64,000 nt of DNA from Paenibacillus durus ATCC 35681 (GTDB taxonomy: Bacteria > Bacillota > Bacilli > Paenibacillales > Paenibacillaceae). Below are positions 9,285 to 20,065 of this stretch, piece by piece (within the stretch, counting starts at the first letter, position 1; every line of letters begins with the position of its first letter). The notes under the pieces were generated by a model. The model was not told where the DNA came from. It worked only from the letters and a program-made list of their open reading frames with translations, and ran no database searches. Where the stretch lies: the NCBI RefSeq assembly GCF_000993825.1, contig NZ_CP011114.1, positions 5,332,001-5,396,000 of the forward strand, read 5' to 3'. The translations under genes were made by a program, and so were the position numbers.

Positions 9285-10259
9285 ATGGACGGATGGAGTC
9301 ATTTATTACAGGGAAAACTCGGGGTTTGGGTAGAAAGGATCTTTGGAAAGGGGTATCATCCGGAAGAGGCAGTGCAGCTGCGCGGCGGAGCGCAGAAGAT
9401 CGTTTATTTGGTTCGTTGTTCGAACGGCTTTCGTTTTATTCTGTATGTTTGGGATTTGCGGATGAACTACTTTCGGGAAGAGCTGGAGCAAGAGGAACCA
9501 TCGGAACCCCTATCCGGTTACGGGGGGAAACCATTTCAAACGGTTAACGCCTGTCTGAGGAACCTACAGGTTCGTACACCGGAACTCTATCACTTTGAAC
9601 CGGGAGGCCTTGAGGGCGAGGCGGATTTCGCATTTGTCGAGTACATCGATGGAAAAGAAGCCTCGGATTTCTTTCAAGCTGATCCCGAAATTCAAGATCA
9701 AGTATTCCAACCTCTTGCCGGGATGCTGAACAGAATGCATCAACAAACTAGGGCACATTGGGGGAAACTACATGAACCGATACCGGAAGCGCCTTCCGGG
9801 TGTCATTTACCCATGCTAACAAATGCTTACCGGCAGCTGGAGTATTTGTCCGCTAATATTTCGGAATTTCAGAATCATCACGGCAAGTTTGTTCAAGTAA
9901 TAGAAGATTTAGCTGCAAAAATCGTAACAAGATCGTGTTACAGCTTTATCCATGCTGAGCTGGGACCGAACCATGTTCTCGTGGACAATCAGTTGCGTCC
10001 GTGGCTGATCGATATCGAAGGTGCCTTGTTTTTCGATCCTGAATACGAACACAGCTTCATGGAGTTCCGGTTCGACAACTACAGGCGTTACTTGAAGCAT
10101 ACTCAGCTGGACCCCCATAGGATGGCTTTCTATAAGCTGTATCATCATATTTCCTACAGTGCTGGTCCCCACCGGTTGCTTCAAAGAGGATATCCGGACG
10201 CAGAATTAGTTAAACAAATCATGGAGTTTAATATGCAGAGTGCCCTTCAGATGCTTTGA
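9285..10259 (+). CDS. Phosphotransferase-fold protein (aminoglycoside phosphotransferase-like)
   Basis: 324 residues with strong upstream site GAAGGAGAG. The N-lobe contains LRGGAQKIVYLVRC and the C-lobe FIHAELGPNHVLVD followed by PWLIDIEGALFFDPEYE. These match the catalytic loop and metal-binding DFG-equivalent of APH/choline-kinase proteins, but the usual HGD is HAE and the metal-ligand asparagine position reads His. Such variants occur in uncharacterised bacillar members. Substrate unknown: antibiotic, sugar or other small molecule. Stands alone after a terminator and convergent to a TetR gene only 14 bp away. Confidence 0.7.
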   Translation: MDGWSHLLQGKLGVWVERIFGKGYHPEEAVQLRGGAQKIVYLVRCSNGFRFILYVWDLRMNYFREELEQEEPSEPLSGYGGKPFQTVNACLRNLQVRTPELYHFEPGGLEGEADFAFVEYIDGKEASDFFQADPEIQDQVFQPLAGMLNRMHQQTRAHWGKLHEPIPEAPSGCHLPMLTNAYRQLEYLSANISEFQNHHGKFVQVIEDLAAKIVTRSCYSFIHAELGPNHVLVDNQLRPWLIDIEGALFFDPEYEHSFMEFRFDNYRRYLKHTQLDPHRMAFYKLYHHISYSAGPHRLLQRGYPDAELVKQIMEFNMQSALQML

Positions 10260-10273
10260 AACATTGGAAGACT

Positions 10274-10882
10274 TTATCTCCCGCGTGCGGGGGGAAACTG
10301 AGCGGCCAGCTTCTCCGCAAGTAAGGACACATAAGCATTGTCATCTGTTTGCTGTAAATGAGACACTTGGTAATACTTTTTAGCAATATAGTACCCGAAG
10401 ATTCCGTTGAAGAAAGCATCGATGGACATGCGTAATTCTTCTTCATCTATCACTGCTAGCTTTGGTTTTAATAGAGTCACTAGTTCCTGTGTTCGTTGTT
10501 CGAAAAATCCTGCTAACGGAGCTTTTACTTCATTATCGTCAACAAACAGAACAGAAAAGGATAGTCGTAAGAACGAATCATCTTCATTGATGTATCGAAT
10601 TAACTGTCTCCCGATCACATTCAGTGTTTCTACAGGATCCTCTTGTGCTTTTGCAAGTTGAATAAATTTGATATTTTCAAAAGTAAGCATGTCGACGATT
10701 GCCTTCACCAGGTCAATTTTACTTGGGAAATAATAATAAAGTAACGCTTCGTTCATGCCAACTTCCTTAGCGATCTCCCTCACACTGGTACCATGGTAAC
10801 CTTTTTGAGTAAAAATATGCAATCCTGCCTGCAGAATAGAGTTTCTTCGTTCCTCGGCATGCATGGTTTTTTTTCTTGGCAT
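10274..10882 (-). CDS. TetR/AcrR-family regulator of the lactonase-like operon
   Basis: 202 residues. N-terminal HTH GLHIFTQKGYHGTSVREIAKEVGMNEALLYYYFPSKIDL is textbook TetR; the C-terminal ligand domain is not assignable. GGGAGG lies five bases before the ATG. The gene follows the metallo-beta-lactamase-fold gene by 30 bp on the same strand, so the two form an operon. A TetR-like dyad lies just upstream of that operon, suggesting autoregulation. Confidence 0.9.
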   Translation of the reverse strand: MPRKKTMHAEERRNSILQAGLHIFTQKGYHGTSVREIAKEVGMNEALLYYYFPSKIDLVKAIVDMLTFENIKFIQLAKAQEDPVETLNVIGRQLIRYINEDDSFLRLSFSVLFVDDNEVKAPLAGFFEQRTQELVTLLKPKLAVIDEEELRMSIDAFFNGIFGYYIAKKYYQVSHLQQTDDNAYVSLLAEKLAAQFPPARGR

Positions 10883-10912
10883 AATGTTCCTCCCGATTTA
10901 GGTGAAAAAATC

Positions 10913-11929
10913 CTATTGTATTTCTGACCGGACCGTGCCAACCGCTTGTCCTTGTTGAGGTTTCTCAAAATGTGGCAGCGATTTCGAAGTAAGCATGCCA
11001 GTAGCATCAAACAACGATTGTTCGTATTGTTTCAGCAGGTTTCGTTCTTCTAAAGATAACATTCCGTCAGAAAAGAAGGGATGCAAGTACTTGAACTGAT
11101 AATCATAATGGTCATGGTTAGGCACAATAATCAGATCTGGCTTTGCTTTGCGTAATTGATTTACGCTGTTTACTGATTGGACATACTGAGACACTCGCTC
11201 CTTATTCCCAGGTATGAACGACCAGATCTGGTCCACAGCTAAATGTCTAATAGTGTATAGACAATCCCCAGTCAAGAACAATTCATATTCTCCCATATTC
11301 AGCAATAAGCTGCTGTGTCCTGCAGAGTGTCCAGGCGTCGGAACCATAACGATACTTCCATCGCCGAATATATCATGGCTCGTGGCAAACCCGGGAACTG
11401 AACCGGAAGTGAAGTCAATAAATTCCCAGTTTTGTACCATCGCGTAGGACGATTCAAAATAAATCGGTCGAAAACCGAGTATCTTCTCAAACCGTGCTTG
11501 CCATTCCTTAAGGGAGACGAACGTTTTGGCACTTTTAAAATACTGCAACCCTCCAACATGATCCTCGTGCAGATGGGTTAAGATAACATGTTGAATATCT
11601 TCACATCGATAACCTAACCGCTCCAGTTGATAAGGCAACTCCTGCTCATGTGACAGAGCATACTCGTCGTCATCTGTTGTAGCACCAAATATTCCTTTAT
11701 AGTACTCCTTGTGCCGATGGGTCTGATCCCAACTAATTCCCGTGTCCACAAGAATGGGTCCGATGCTCGGATGCTCGATTAAATAGGCGTGAATGGGTAC
11801 TTCGATAAAGTGGCTTTTGTCTGTGGCCATGTGCCAAAATGAGCCGATTCCGGTCCATCCTTCTTTTCCGCTGTAAAGCTGTCCATAAGGAAGTTTGGTC
11901 GAGCCGGTTTGTAAAATGTGTAGTTTCAT
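10913..11929 (-). CDS. Metallo-beta-lactamase-fold hydrolase, AHL-lactonase-like (1)
   Basis: 338 residues. The HxHxDH zinc motif is VILTHLHEDHVGGLQYF; further ligands fit TPGHSAGHSSLLL and LFLTGDCLYT. Overall order, starting KLHILQTGSTKLPYGQLY, resembles the AttM/AiiA branch of N-acyl homoserine lactonases. Start set at ATG 11929, eight bases after GGGGGAG. First gene of an operon with a TetR regulator and divergent from a second enzyme of the same family. It likely opens a lactone ring in the cytoplasm; quorum-signal degradation is a possibility, not a demonstrated role. Confidence 0.8.
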   Translation of the reverse strand: MKLHILQTGSTKLPYGQLYSGKEGWTGIGSFWHMATDKSHFIEVPIHAYLIEHPSIGPILVDTGISWDQTHRHKEYYKGIFGATTDDDEYALSHEQELPYQLERLGYRCEDIQHVILTHLHEDHVGGLQYFKSAKTFVSLKEWQARFEKILGFRPIYFESSYAMVQNWEFIDFTSGSVPGFATSHDIFGDGSIVMVPTPGHSAGHSSLLLNMGEYELFLTGDCLYTIRHLAVDQIWSFIPGNKERVSQYVQSVNSVNQLRKAKPDLIIVPNHDHYDYQFKYLHPFFSDGMLSLEERNLLKQYEQSLFDATGMLTSKSLPHFEKPQQGQAVGTVRSEIQ

Positions 11930-11949
11930 TGGGTATCTCCCCCACATTA

Positions 11950-11969
11950 TTTATTAAACGTTCACTAAA
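11950..11969. promoter_or_regulatory. Candidate TetR operator
   Basis: TTTATTAAACGTTCACTAAA is an imperfect dyad (16 of 20 positions symmetric) centred on AACGTT, twenty bases upstream of the lactonase-TetR operon start. Resembles known TetR-family sites with a GTGAACGTTCAC core. Confidence 0.55.
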
Positions 11970-12045
11970 ATAATTGTATGAGCTCGATTTTATTTTGTCA
12001 ACAATAACCAGCCCTGACTGGATGAAATAGCACTGTAGATTTTCC

Positions 12046-12095
12046 TTGACAATAGATGACGTGTCACTTATTATCGGATATAGATGATACATCAT
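12046..12095 (+). promoter_or_regulatory. Sigma-A promoter with two dyads for lactonase-like gene 2
   Basis: TTGACA at 12046-12051 and TATTAT at 12069-12074 are spaced 17 bp. Inside the spacer lies TGAC-GT-GTCA (12057-12066), and downstream ATGAT-AC-ATCAT (12084-12095). The first dyad would be blocked by a bound repressor; the likely protein is the neighbouring TetR or an unlinked one, which cannot be told from sequence. Confidence 0.65.
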
Positions 12096-12117
12096 TTAAT
12101 TACGAGGAGAGAGAAAC

Positions 12118-12930
12118 ATGAGCCAAACTAAAATCCATGTACTACACACTGGAAGTGTCAATGTTGATCGTGCATTGCCGTTTAAGGAGAAAACCCTTCA
12201 CCCATTGCCATTCTCGGGCTGGCTGCGTCCCAAGAGCTGGAGAATGTGGGTTCCCGTATCCGCCTATTTGATTGAGCACCCGAAGGGGCTTATATTAATT
12301 GATGCCGGCTGGCATGAAGATATGCGCGTGGACGTGCGCAAGCATCTGGGCTTCTTGGCAAGCACCATGATCACGGGAATATTGCCTCCAGGACAATCCA
12401 TCAGAGAACAACTGCAGCGTTTGGGATATACGGATAAGGATCTTGATCTTGTCATTATGACACATCTACATTCCGACCATGTCAGCGGACTCAAACAGGT
12501 TGCCGGCGCGAAGCGTGTTATTGTTTCTGATTTAGAGTGGAATGCGGCGCAAAAAGATGGCAACTATATTAAATCCATGTGGGAAGGCGTGAACATGGAA
12601 AAGTTCGAGATGAAGTCTATCCCTCACGGACCTTACAAGAAAGGCTTGGATCTGTTCGGGGATGGTACGATCTACCTGGTACTTACACCGGGACATAGTG
12701 TAGGTATGGTTTCTTTACTTGTCAAAACCGATGACGGCTGGGTCTTGCTTGGCAGCGACGTAGGGTATGCAAGAAAATCGTGGGAACAGCACATACTGCC
12801 GGGTGTGACGACAAGTGTGGAAGAAGCGGATAAATCTCTAAGATGGCTGGGCGAATTTTCCAAAAGGGACGATTGCAGAATGGTCATTGTCAACCACGAT
12901 CTCGAGATTGCACCTCAAATCATAACTTAA
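12118..12930 (+). CDS. Metallo-beta-lactamase-fold hydrolase, AHL-lactonase-like (2)
   Basis: 270 residues, beginning IHVLHTGSVNVDRALPFKEK. Zinc motif LVIMTHLHSDHVSGLKQV, then LTPGHSVGMVSLLV and VLLGSDVGYA as further ligand regions. It belongs to the same family as the divergent gene at 10.9-11.9 kb but is shorter and clearly diverged, so this is not a recent duplication. Own strong promoter with operator-like dyads; GAGGAGAG precedes the ATG. Predicted cytoplasmic lactone hydrolase. Confidence 0.82.
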   Translation: MSQTKIHVLHTGSVNVDRALPFKEKTLHPLPFSGWLRPKSWRMWVPVSAYLIEHPKGLILIDAGWHEDMRVDVRKHLGFLASTMITGILPPGQSIREQLQRLGYTDKDLDLVIMTHLHSDHVSGLKQVAGAKRVIVSDLEWNAAQKDGNYIKSMWEGVNMEKFEMKSIPHGPYKKGLDLFGDGTIYLVLTPGHSVGMVSLLVKTDDGWVLLGSDVGYARKSWEQHILPGVTTSVEEADKSLRWLGEFSKRDDCRMVIVNHDLEIAPQIIT

Positions 12931-13056
12931 AAAGGTGTGATAATGGACATAATGAGGGGTTAGTGGCAAGTTCCGGATATGGATGAGTACTTTGCCGGAC
13001 AGAAATGAAAATAACCCCTTAAAAAGGGGGTGGTCACTAAGCGTGACTGCATAAAA

Positions 13057-13083
13057 AAAGAACCTGATAAAGCAGGTTCTTTT
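13057..13083 (+). terminator. Rho-independent terminator in the gap before rph
   Basis: AAAGAACCTG (13057-13066) and CAGGTTCTTT (13073-13082) form a perfect 10-bp stem with a six-base loop and A/T tracts both sides. It lies 127 bp after the lactonase-like gene and 150 bp before rph, so it may end the former; a role as leader attenuator for rph cannot be excluded. The rest of the 303-bp gap (12931-13233) holds only a small ACCCCTT/AAGGGG hairpin near 13013 and an AT-rich stretch. Confidence 0.75.
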
Positions 13084-13233
13084 ATATTGCCTATATACAG
13101 ACACAATGATATAATCAAAGTGCATTTTTTTGATAAAAATATTCAAAGTTAACTCATCTTACAATTTAATTGTACCATGCCCCTAAACTCTTGTCAAATG
13201 CTTTTCTCAATTTAATTTTAGGAGAGATGTTGA

Positions 13234-15837
<2,604 letters not shown>

Positions 15838-15856
15838 GCAAAATGAGGTCAAAGAA

Positions 15857-15898
15857 GGGCCGTCCTCCAAAGGATGGCCCTAAAACTTGCACAGTGCT
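15857..15898 (+). repeat. Dispersed repeat R, truncated copy 2 (left module only)
   Basis: GGGCCGTCCT-CCAA-AGGATGGCCC hairpin followed by TAAAACTTGC, then sequence changes where the large duplicated segment begins. The full element at 29.08 kb has the same GGGCCATCC hairpin followed by AAAACTTGCCGTTA. This hairpin may still act as a weak rph terminator, although no T-tract follows. Confidence 0.55.
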
Positions 15899-15912
15899 GC
15901 TAATTCACGGGA

Positions 15913-15967
15913 TTGACAATAAGCGGGAAAAGATATACTTTAATAATGAGTGAGTTACTCATTCATT
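15913..15967 (+). promoter_or_regulatory. Promoter and TetR-type operator of the hydrolase-tetR operon, copy A
   Basis: TTGACA at 15913-15918 and TATACT at 15934-15939 (15-bp spacer, shorter than usual). Immediately downstream, 15945-15967, the arms AATGAGTGAGT and ACTCATTCATT around one T are symmetric at 10 of 11 positions. Its position over the start site fits repression by the TetR protein encoded second in the operon. Confidence 0.7.
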
Positions 15968-15993
15968 AAATTCACCTTCTGAAGGAGTTGCAA

Positions 15994-17046
15994 ATGATGA
16001 GTAAAAAGAACATCCTGCCGGATTTATTACTGCGTAAACGTAATCGGCGTAAAAACGCAAGGCTGCTTCAGGTTCATACGCCGAATCGTATCGTTGAAAG
16101 CCGTTATGTTAAAATCGGCGGTATCGACCAATGGGTAACCATACGGGGAGAGGATTATCATAATCCCGTTCTATTGTTCATCCATGGCGGACCAGCTTCC
16201 CCGTACTCCATTTTCAGCCCGTTATTGCGTTCGTGGGAGAAACATTTCATAATCGTTCAATGGGATCAGCGAGGCGCCGGCAAAACGTTCACTAGGAACG
16301 GAAAAGACGTAAGTGGTACGATCACCTTCGACCGCCTTGCTCAGGACGGCATCGAGTTGGCGGAATATCTGTGCAACAAACTCCGGCATCGGAAAGTGAT
16401 TCTCATCGGCAGTTCAGTAGGCAGTCTGATTGGAATTATGATGGCTAAACAGCGTCCTGACCTGTTTTATGCGTATATCGGTACAGATCAAAATGCTCCG
16501 GATCCTCAGCATCAAACGTATAAAGTGACACTCGACGCTTTCCGTAATGCAGGCAATGCGAAGGGAGTTCATTTGGTCGAGAAAATGGGGCCGGATCCCA
16601 CGCGATGGAGCCGCAAAGATTTCGAACTGAGGAATCAATATATCGTTAAAGCGATCAAGGATGTGCCAAATATGATTATGGACCTCATGTTACCCTCTAT
16701 GCTCTCTTCCCCTGAACACAAGTTCAGCGATCTCATCGATATCTTCAAAGGGATGAATTTCTCCCTTGGCTGCCTATTTGACGAGTTAGCGGCTTTTGAC
16801 TTCGACAAGGTTGGACTGTGCTTAAAATTGCCTTTCTTTATTATACATGGCGATAAAGATATTATAACGTCAACAGCAACGGCAAAAGCATACTTCGACA
16901 AGATTGAAGCTCCTTTTAAAGATTTTGTACTGATTCGGAATGCTGGCCACCTTGCGTGTTTTGCCCGGCCCGAACAATTCCTAGAGGAACTTATTAATCG
17001 GGTACGTCCTCTAGCGACCGCAACAGAGAACGAATTGCCGAGGTGA
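15994..17046 (+). CDS. Alpha/beta hydrolase, proline iminopeptidase-like, copy A
   Basis: About 350 residues. VTIRGEDYHNPVLLFIHGGP and QWDQRGAGKTF are the oxyanion-hole and conserved loops of the peptidase S33 branch; LIGSSVGSLIGIMMAKQRPDLFYAYIG carries the nucleophile elbow as GSSVG; acid and histidine fit HGDKDIIT and NAGHLACFARPEQF. Cytoplasmic; substrate unknown. AAGGAG is six bases before this ATG and nine before the next codon, also ATG. Followed 64 bp later by its TetR regulator. The first ~160 codons are nucleotide-identical to copy B, the rest differ at many sites. Confidence 0.85.
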   Translation: MMSKKNILPDLLLRKRNRRKNARLLQVHTPNRIVESRYVKIGGIDQWVTIRGEDYHNPVLLFIHGGPASPYSIFSPLLRSWEKHFIIVQWDQRGAGKTFTRNGKDVSGTITFDRLAQDGIELAEYLCNKLRHRKVILIGSSVGSLIGIMMAKQRPDLFYAYIGTDQNAPDPQHQTYKVTLDAFRNAGNAKGVHLVEKMGPDPTRWSRKDFELRNQYIVKAIKDVPNMIMDLMLPSMLSSPEHKFSDLIDIFKGMNFSLGCLFDELAAFDFDKVGLCLKLPFFIIHGDKDIITSTATAKAYFDKIEAPFKDFVLIRNAGHLACFARPEQFLEELINRVRPLATATENELPR

Positions 17047-17110
17047 TGAATTTAGAGATTTCGTGGTACTATGAGGATAATTTCTTAATAGGATTGGAGA
17101 TTGAGGATAA

Positions 17111-17710
17111 TTGTCCCCATTAAATAAACACCAACTGAATCAGATCCGCGACGAACGCAGAGAACAGATTAAGCAAGCGGCGCTCAAACTATTTGCCCGG
17201 CGCGGATACTCGGGAACGAAAACGAGCATGATCGCTGCGGAAGCCGGTATCAGCGAAGGCCTAATTTTCCGATACTTCAAATCCAAAGACGAGCTTTTCA
17301 CCACGCTCGTTCAGGAGTTAATGGAAGAGGCGAAGAAGGAAACCGAGAACCTTCAATATTTGTCAGGCTCTCCCTTTGATCAAATCAAGACTTTAACCCA
17401 AGGCATGCTAGACGAGAGCAGTAAATATGCATTTATGCTCATTCTAAGGGCACGCAAGACGAGGGAAATTCCAGAGGAGGCCGCACGGATTCTTGAACAA
17501 TATTCAGTGGATGTTGTACTCGACAGGCTGATTCCAATCTTTGTTCAAGGGCAGCATGCTGGAGAATTCTCCTCGGGAGATCCACGGAAGCTGTTGGCTT
17601 GGTACTTTTACATCATCAATTGTCTTATTATGGAGGAAGTTGAGAAGGAAGAGTACGGGTTACCGGATGTGGACTTCTTAATGCGATTATTGACAAACGG
17701 GAAACGCTAG
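17111..17710 (+). CDS. TetR-family regulator, copy A
   Basis: 199 residues with N-terminal HTH ALKLFARRGYSGTKTSMIAAEAGISEGLIFRYFKSKDELF. Starts at TTG after GAGG; no ATG is available in the conserved region. Second gene of the hydrolase operon, so probably the autorepressor that binds the dyad at 15945-15967. Copy B at 35.2 kb differs by about a dozen residues. Confidence 0.88.
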   Translation: MSPLNKHQLNQIRDERREQIKQAALKLFARRGYSGTKTSMIAAEAGISEGLIFRYFKSKDELFTTLVQELMEEAKKETENLQYLSGSPFDQIKTLTQGMLDESSKYAFMLILRARKTREIPEEAARILEQYSVDVVLDRLIPIFVQGQHAGEFSSGDPRKLLAWYFYIINCLIMEEVEKEEYGLPDVDFLMRLLTNGKR

Positions 17711-17743
17711 TTCAATCATTTCAAATGATAGAGCTATCTACAA

Positions 17744-17810
17744 AGGATGGCCCCAAAACTTGCCGTTAAAGACAGCACGGTGAACCGTATCATAAACGGC
17801 AGCAAGTTTT
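17744..17810 (+). repeat. Dispersed repeat R, copy 3 (within duplication A)
   Basis: The most complete form: GGATGGCCCC, then AAAACTTGCCGTTA, the inner hairpin ACGGT-GA-ACCGT, ATCATAAACGGCAG and CAAGTTTT. Outer arms AAAACTTG/CAAGTTTT and CCGTT/AACGG can pair. It sits between convergent tetR and CdsA-like genes and may serve as terminator. Confidence 0.8.
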
Positions 17811-17859
17811 CTTGTTGAAATCTATGCAAAAGGCGCGGATAAAGTTTTGGACGGTACAC

Positions 17860-18774
17860 CTACATAAAATCAAAAAAATAACGGATCACGTGGAAAAAGA
17901 CCGGCGAGGTGTAGGTCAGGCTGTCGACCCGGCTTAAGTAACTTTTTTTCAACGCATCGAACTTATCGTCATCGCCGATTAACAAATCCCGCTTCAGTAC
18001 GGAAACGGTTAAGCTGCCGAAAAAACCGCTTAGGCTGATCAGCATGCCGGAAAAGATACCGAAAGTCAGGTCAAGCGGCGTCAGGTAGGGGTAGATCAGA
18101 TAAGATGCCGCTGTCGTTACGAGAAATGCGCATGCGAAGCCTTCCCAAGTCAAACTCGGGTTGGCGGTCGGGACGACCTTCCGTTTGCCGAAATAGATTG
18201 ATGCCAGATAGTTTACAGCATCGCCAAGCTGCGTCAGCACCACCAGAAAAAGCACAAGACCCGCTCCGTACTGCGGTGTGGCAATTTGGAAATAGGCCAG
18301 GTGGCTAAGTCCGAAAACCATTAGCATGAGTCCCCATTGGGCCTGGCTGACGCTGCGCAGAAAACCGACCGTTCCTTTGTTGATCAACCTAGGGAGCGGA
18401 AGGAACAAGAATACATAGATAGGAATGAAGACAATAAACATCCCGTACCACCCGATATAAATCCAATAGAACTGCACGGGAATCGACAAATACGCCCATA
18501 GAAACAGTCTGCGGTCGGCTTTTTTTGACTTGATCATGGAAAAATATTCCTTCAGCGCGAAGAAGGTGAGCACCATTAGGGAAAGGAGCGAAACGGCCGG
18601 GTTAAAAAGGGTAGCCAAGCAAAAAATGAGAAACATGCCCCACCAGGTCTTGATGCGAAATCCAAGTCCCGTATAGTCTTTGTCCGGCTGTATTCTGCCC
18701 ATCCCATAATACAGGAGATGGATGACGGATAAGCCTGCAAAAATAAGAACCATCGTTAATAGCGAACTGTTCAC
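17860..18774 (-). CDS. CdsA-like phosphatidate cytidylyltransferase homologue, copy A
   Basis: About 304 residues with eight or so hydrophobic segments (for example LLTMVLIFAGLSVIHLLYY, WWGMFLIFCLATLF). The C-terminal part, SLTVSVLKRDLLIGDDD then YLSRVDSLTYTSPVFFHVIRYFF, matches the CTP_transf_1 signature region, but the KD...PGHGG segment of true CdsA is missing and replaced by DDDKFDALKK. It resembles the accessory YnbB-type homologues more than housekeeping CdsA. GTG start chosen with GGTGA six bases upstream; a TTG two codons earlier is possible. Inner-membrane protein; substrate uncertain. Divergent from the papain-like gene. Confidence 0.75.
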   Translation of the reverse strand: MNSSLLTMVLIFAGLSVIHLLYYGMGRIQPDKDYTGLGFRIKTWWGMFLIFCLATLFNPAVSLLSLMVLTFFALKEYFSMIKSKKADRRLFLWAYLSIPVQFYWIYIGWYGMFIVFIPIYVFLFLPLPRLINKGTVGFLRSVSQAQWGLMLMVFGLSHLAYFQIATPQYGAGLVLFLVVLTQLGDAVNYLASIYFGKRKVVPTANPSLTWEGFACAFLVTTAASYLIYPYLTPLDLTFGIFSGMLISLSGFFGSLTVSVLKRDLLIGDDDKFDALKKSYLSRVDSLTYTSPVFFHVIRYFFDFM

Positions 18775-18871
18775 TGCCAATCACCAACTTGCCCAAGGGT
18801 AAGATTCCATGAAAGGGATCTTATGTTATTATGAAGGAAACGTTCGAACTTGATAAGGGGAAAATTTGTAA

Positions 18872-19414
18872 ATGGAAGCTGATCGATCGGTCTTTATCCT
18901 GCTTACGAATACCGGAACACTTTTTACGAAAATCATTCAAGGCTATACGAAAGCGCCTTACAATCACGCCTCGATTTCCTTCAACCGGGAGCTTTCGGAG
19001 CTGTACAGCTTCGGGAGAAAGCATCCGAGCAACCCCCTGAATGGCGGATTTGTGAAGGAGGATCTCAAGACAGGCACATTCAGCAAGTATCCGAATACGA
19101 CGTGCGTCATCTACGAGCTTCGAGTAACAAGCCGGGAAGTTGAGAAAATGAAGCGGGTTCTGCAAATCTTTATCCGAAGCCGCCAAAAGTACCTCTATAA
19201 CATTCTGGGCTTGATCGGCGTCGCGCTAAAAGAACCGGTCGAATTCAGCAACTCCTACTTTTGTTCGCAATTCGTCGCGGAAATTCTAGAGCGGTCCGGT
19301 ATAAAGCTGTGGAATAAGCTGCCCGCGCTTGTTACACCGGATGATTTTCGGCAAAACGACCGTCTGCATTTGATCTACGAAGGGAAATTAAGCGAGTACG
19401 AGCCGGAGCTCTGA
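18872..19414 (+). CDS. Permuted papain-like (YiiX/NlpC-P60 type) protein, copy A
   Basis: 180 residues. APYNHASISFNREL supplies a histidine early and NSYFCSQFVAEILERSG a cysteine later, the circularly permuted order of YiiX-type papain-like amidases and lipid hydrolases. No signal peptide. Being divergent from a membrane CDP-lipid-type enzyme, it may act on lipid or peptide amides; the substrate cannot be read from sequence. AAGGGGAAAA precedes the ATG. Confidence 0.75.
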   Translation: MEADRSVFILLTNTGTLFTKIIQGYTKAPYNHASISFNRELSELYSFGRKHPSNPLNGGFVKEDLKTGTFSKYPNTTCVIYELRVTSREVEKMKRVLQIFIRSRQKYLYNILGLIGVALKEPVEFSNSYFCSQFVAEILERSGIKLWNKLPALVTPDDFRQNDRLHLIYEGKLSEYEPEL

Positions 19415-19470
19415 AAAGGAGTGCGGCGGATTCCTTAACCTTCGAGTATCCAGTTGAAAGGGGAGAGAAA

Positions 19471-19950
19471 ATGGTTCATGCAAAGGATGTCCTTAGCAAT
19501 CAATTATTAGCCAACGCTAATGACCCGAGCTGGTATATCCCGTTCATGCAGGCGGCCCGGGATATCACGGAGGAAGAAGCCTTTTGGAAGCCTGACCCGA
19601 ACAGCAGCAGTATCGCTGAGCTTACCCAGCATCTGCTGTATTGGAATGAAACGTGGCAGATCAGGTACCAGCAGCACCGGATGGACGCTGTACCCCCTGT
19701 TGGAGATAACAACAACAGCTTTGTCATACCGGAAAACACTACATTTCGCGACTTGAATGCAAAACTTCTAGATGTGCTTCTAGGGTGGCAGAAGCTGCTG
19801 ACCGAAGAAAGCCTCGAAGCCGGAGTGACAGGATTTCCAGCACCGGCTAAATGGTGGGAGATCATCAGCAACGCAGCGACCCACAATGCCTATCATATTG
19901 GGCAAATGGTCTATATCCGCAAGCTGTGGAAGGCAACGGTGAGGGAATAA
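19471..19950 (+). CDS. DinB-family four-helix protein, copy A
   Basis: 159 residues. Metal-binding histidines fit the DinB/YfiT pattern: SIAELTQHLLYWNETW in the first half and THNAYHIGQMVYIRKLW at the end. Members are metal-dependent thiol transferases or of unknown activity, including bacillithiol-linked ones. GGGGAGAG precedes ATG. Followed by a terminator shared with the convergent tlp gene. Confidence 0.85.
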   Translation: MVHAKDVLSNQLLANANDPSWYIPFMQAARDITEEEAFWKPDPNSSSIAELTQHLLYWNETWQIRYQQHRMDAVPPVGDNNNSFVIPENTTFRDLNAKLLDVLLGWQKLLTEESLEAGVTGFPAPAKWWEIISNAATHNAYHIGQMVYIRKLWKATVRE

Positions 19951-20016
19951 GGTGCCCGGGTTAGTGATTCCGGACAGTAATCGGCTTGTCCGAATTGGGA
20001 GACGGACTAAGAAAGC

Positions 20017-20063
20017 GCAGATCCAGCTTCGTTTGAACTTTTCAGGCCGGATCTGCATTTTTT
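20017..20063. terminator. Bidirectional terminator between dinB and tlp, copy A
   Basis: GCAGATCC (20017-20024) pairs with GGATCTGC (20049-20056), followed by ATTTTTT. Lies between convergent genes. Confidence 0.8.
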
Positions 20064-20065
20064 AA

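Noticed and set aside
13191..13218. TTGTCA and TAATTT as rph promoter
   Set aside because: Spacer of 16 bp is acceptable, but the start site would fall on the ribosome binding site, leaving no leader.
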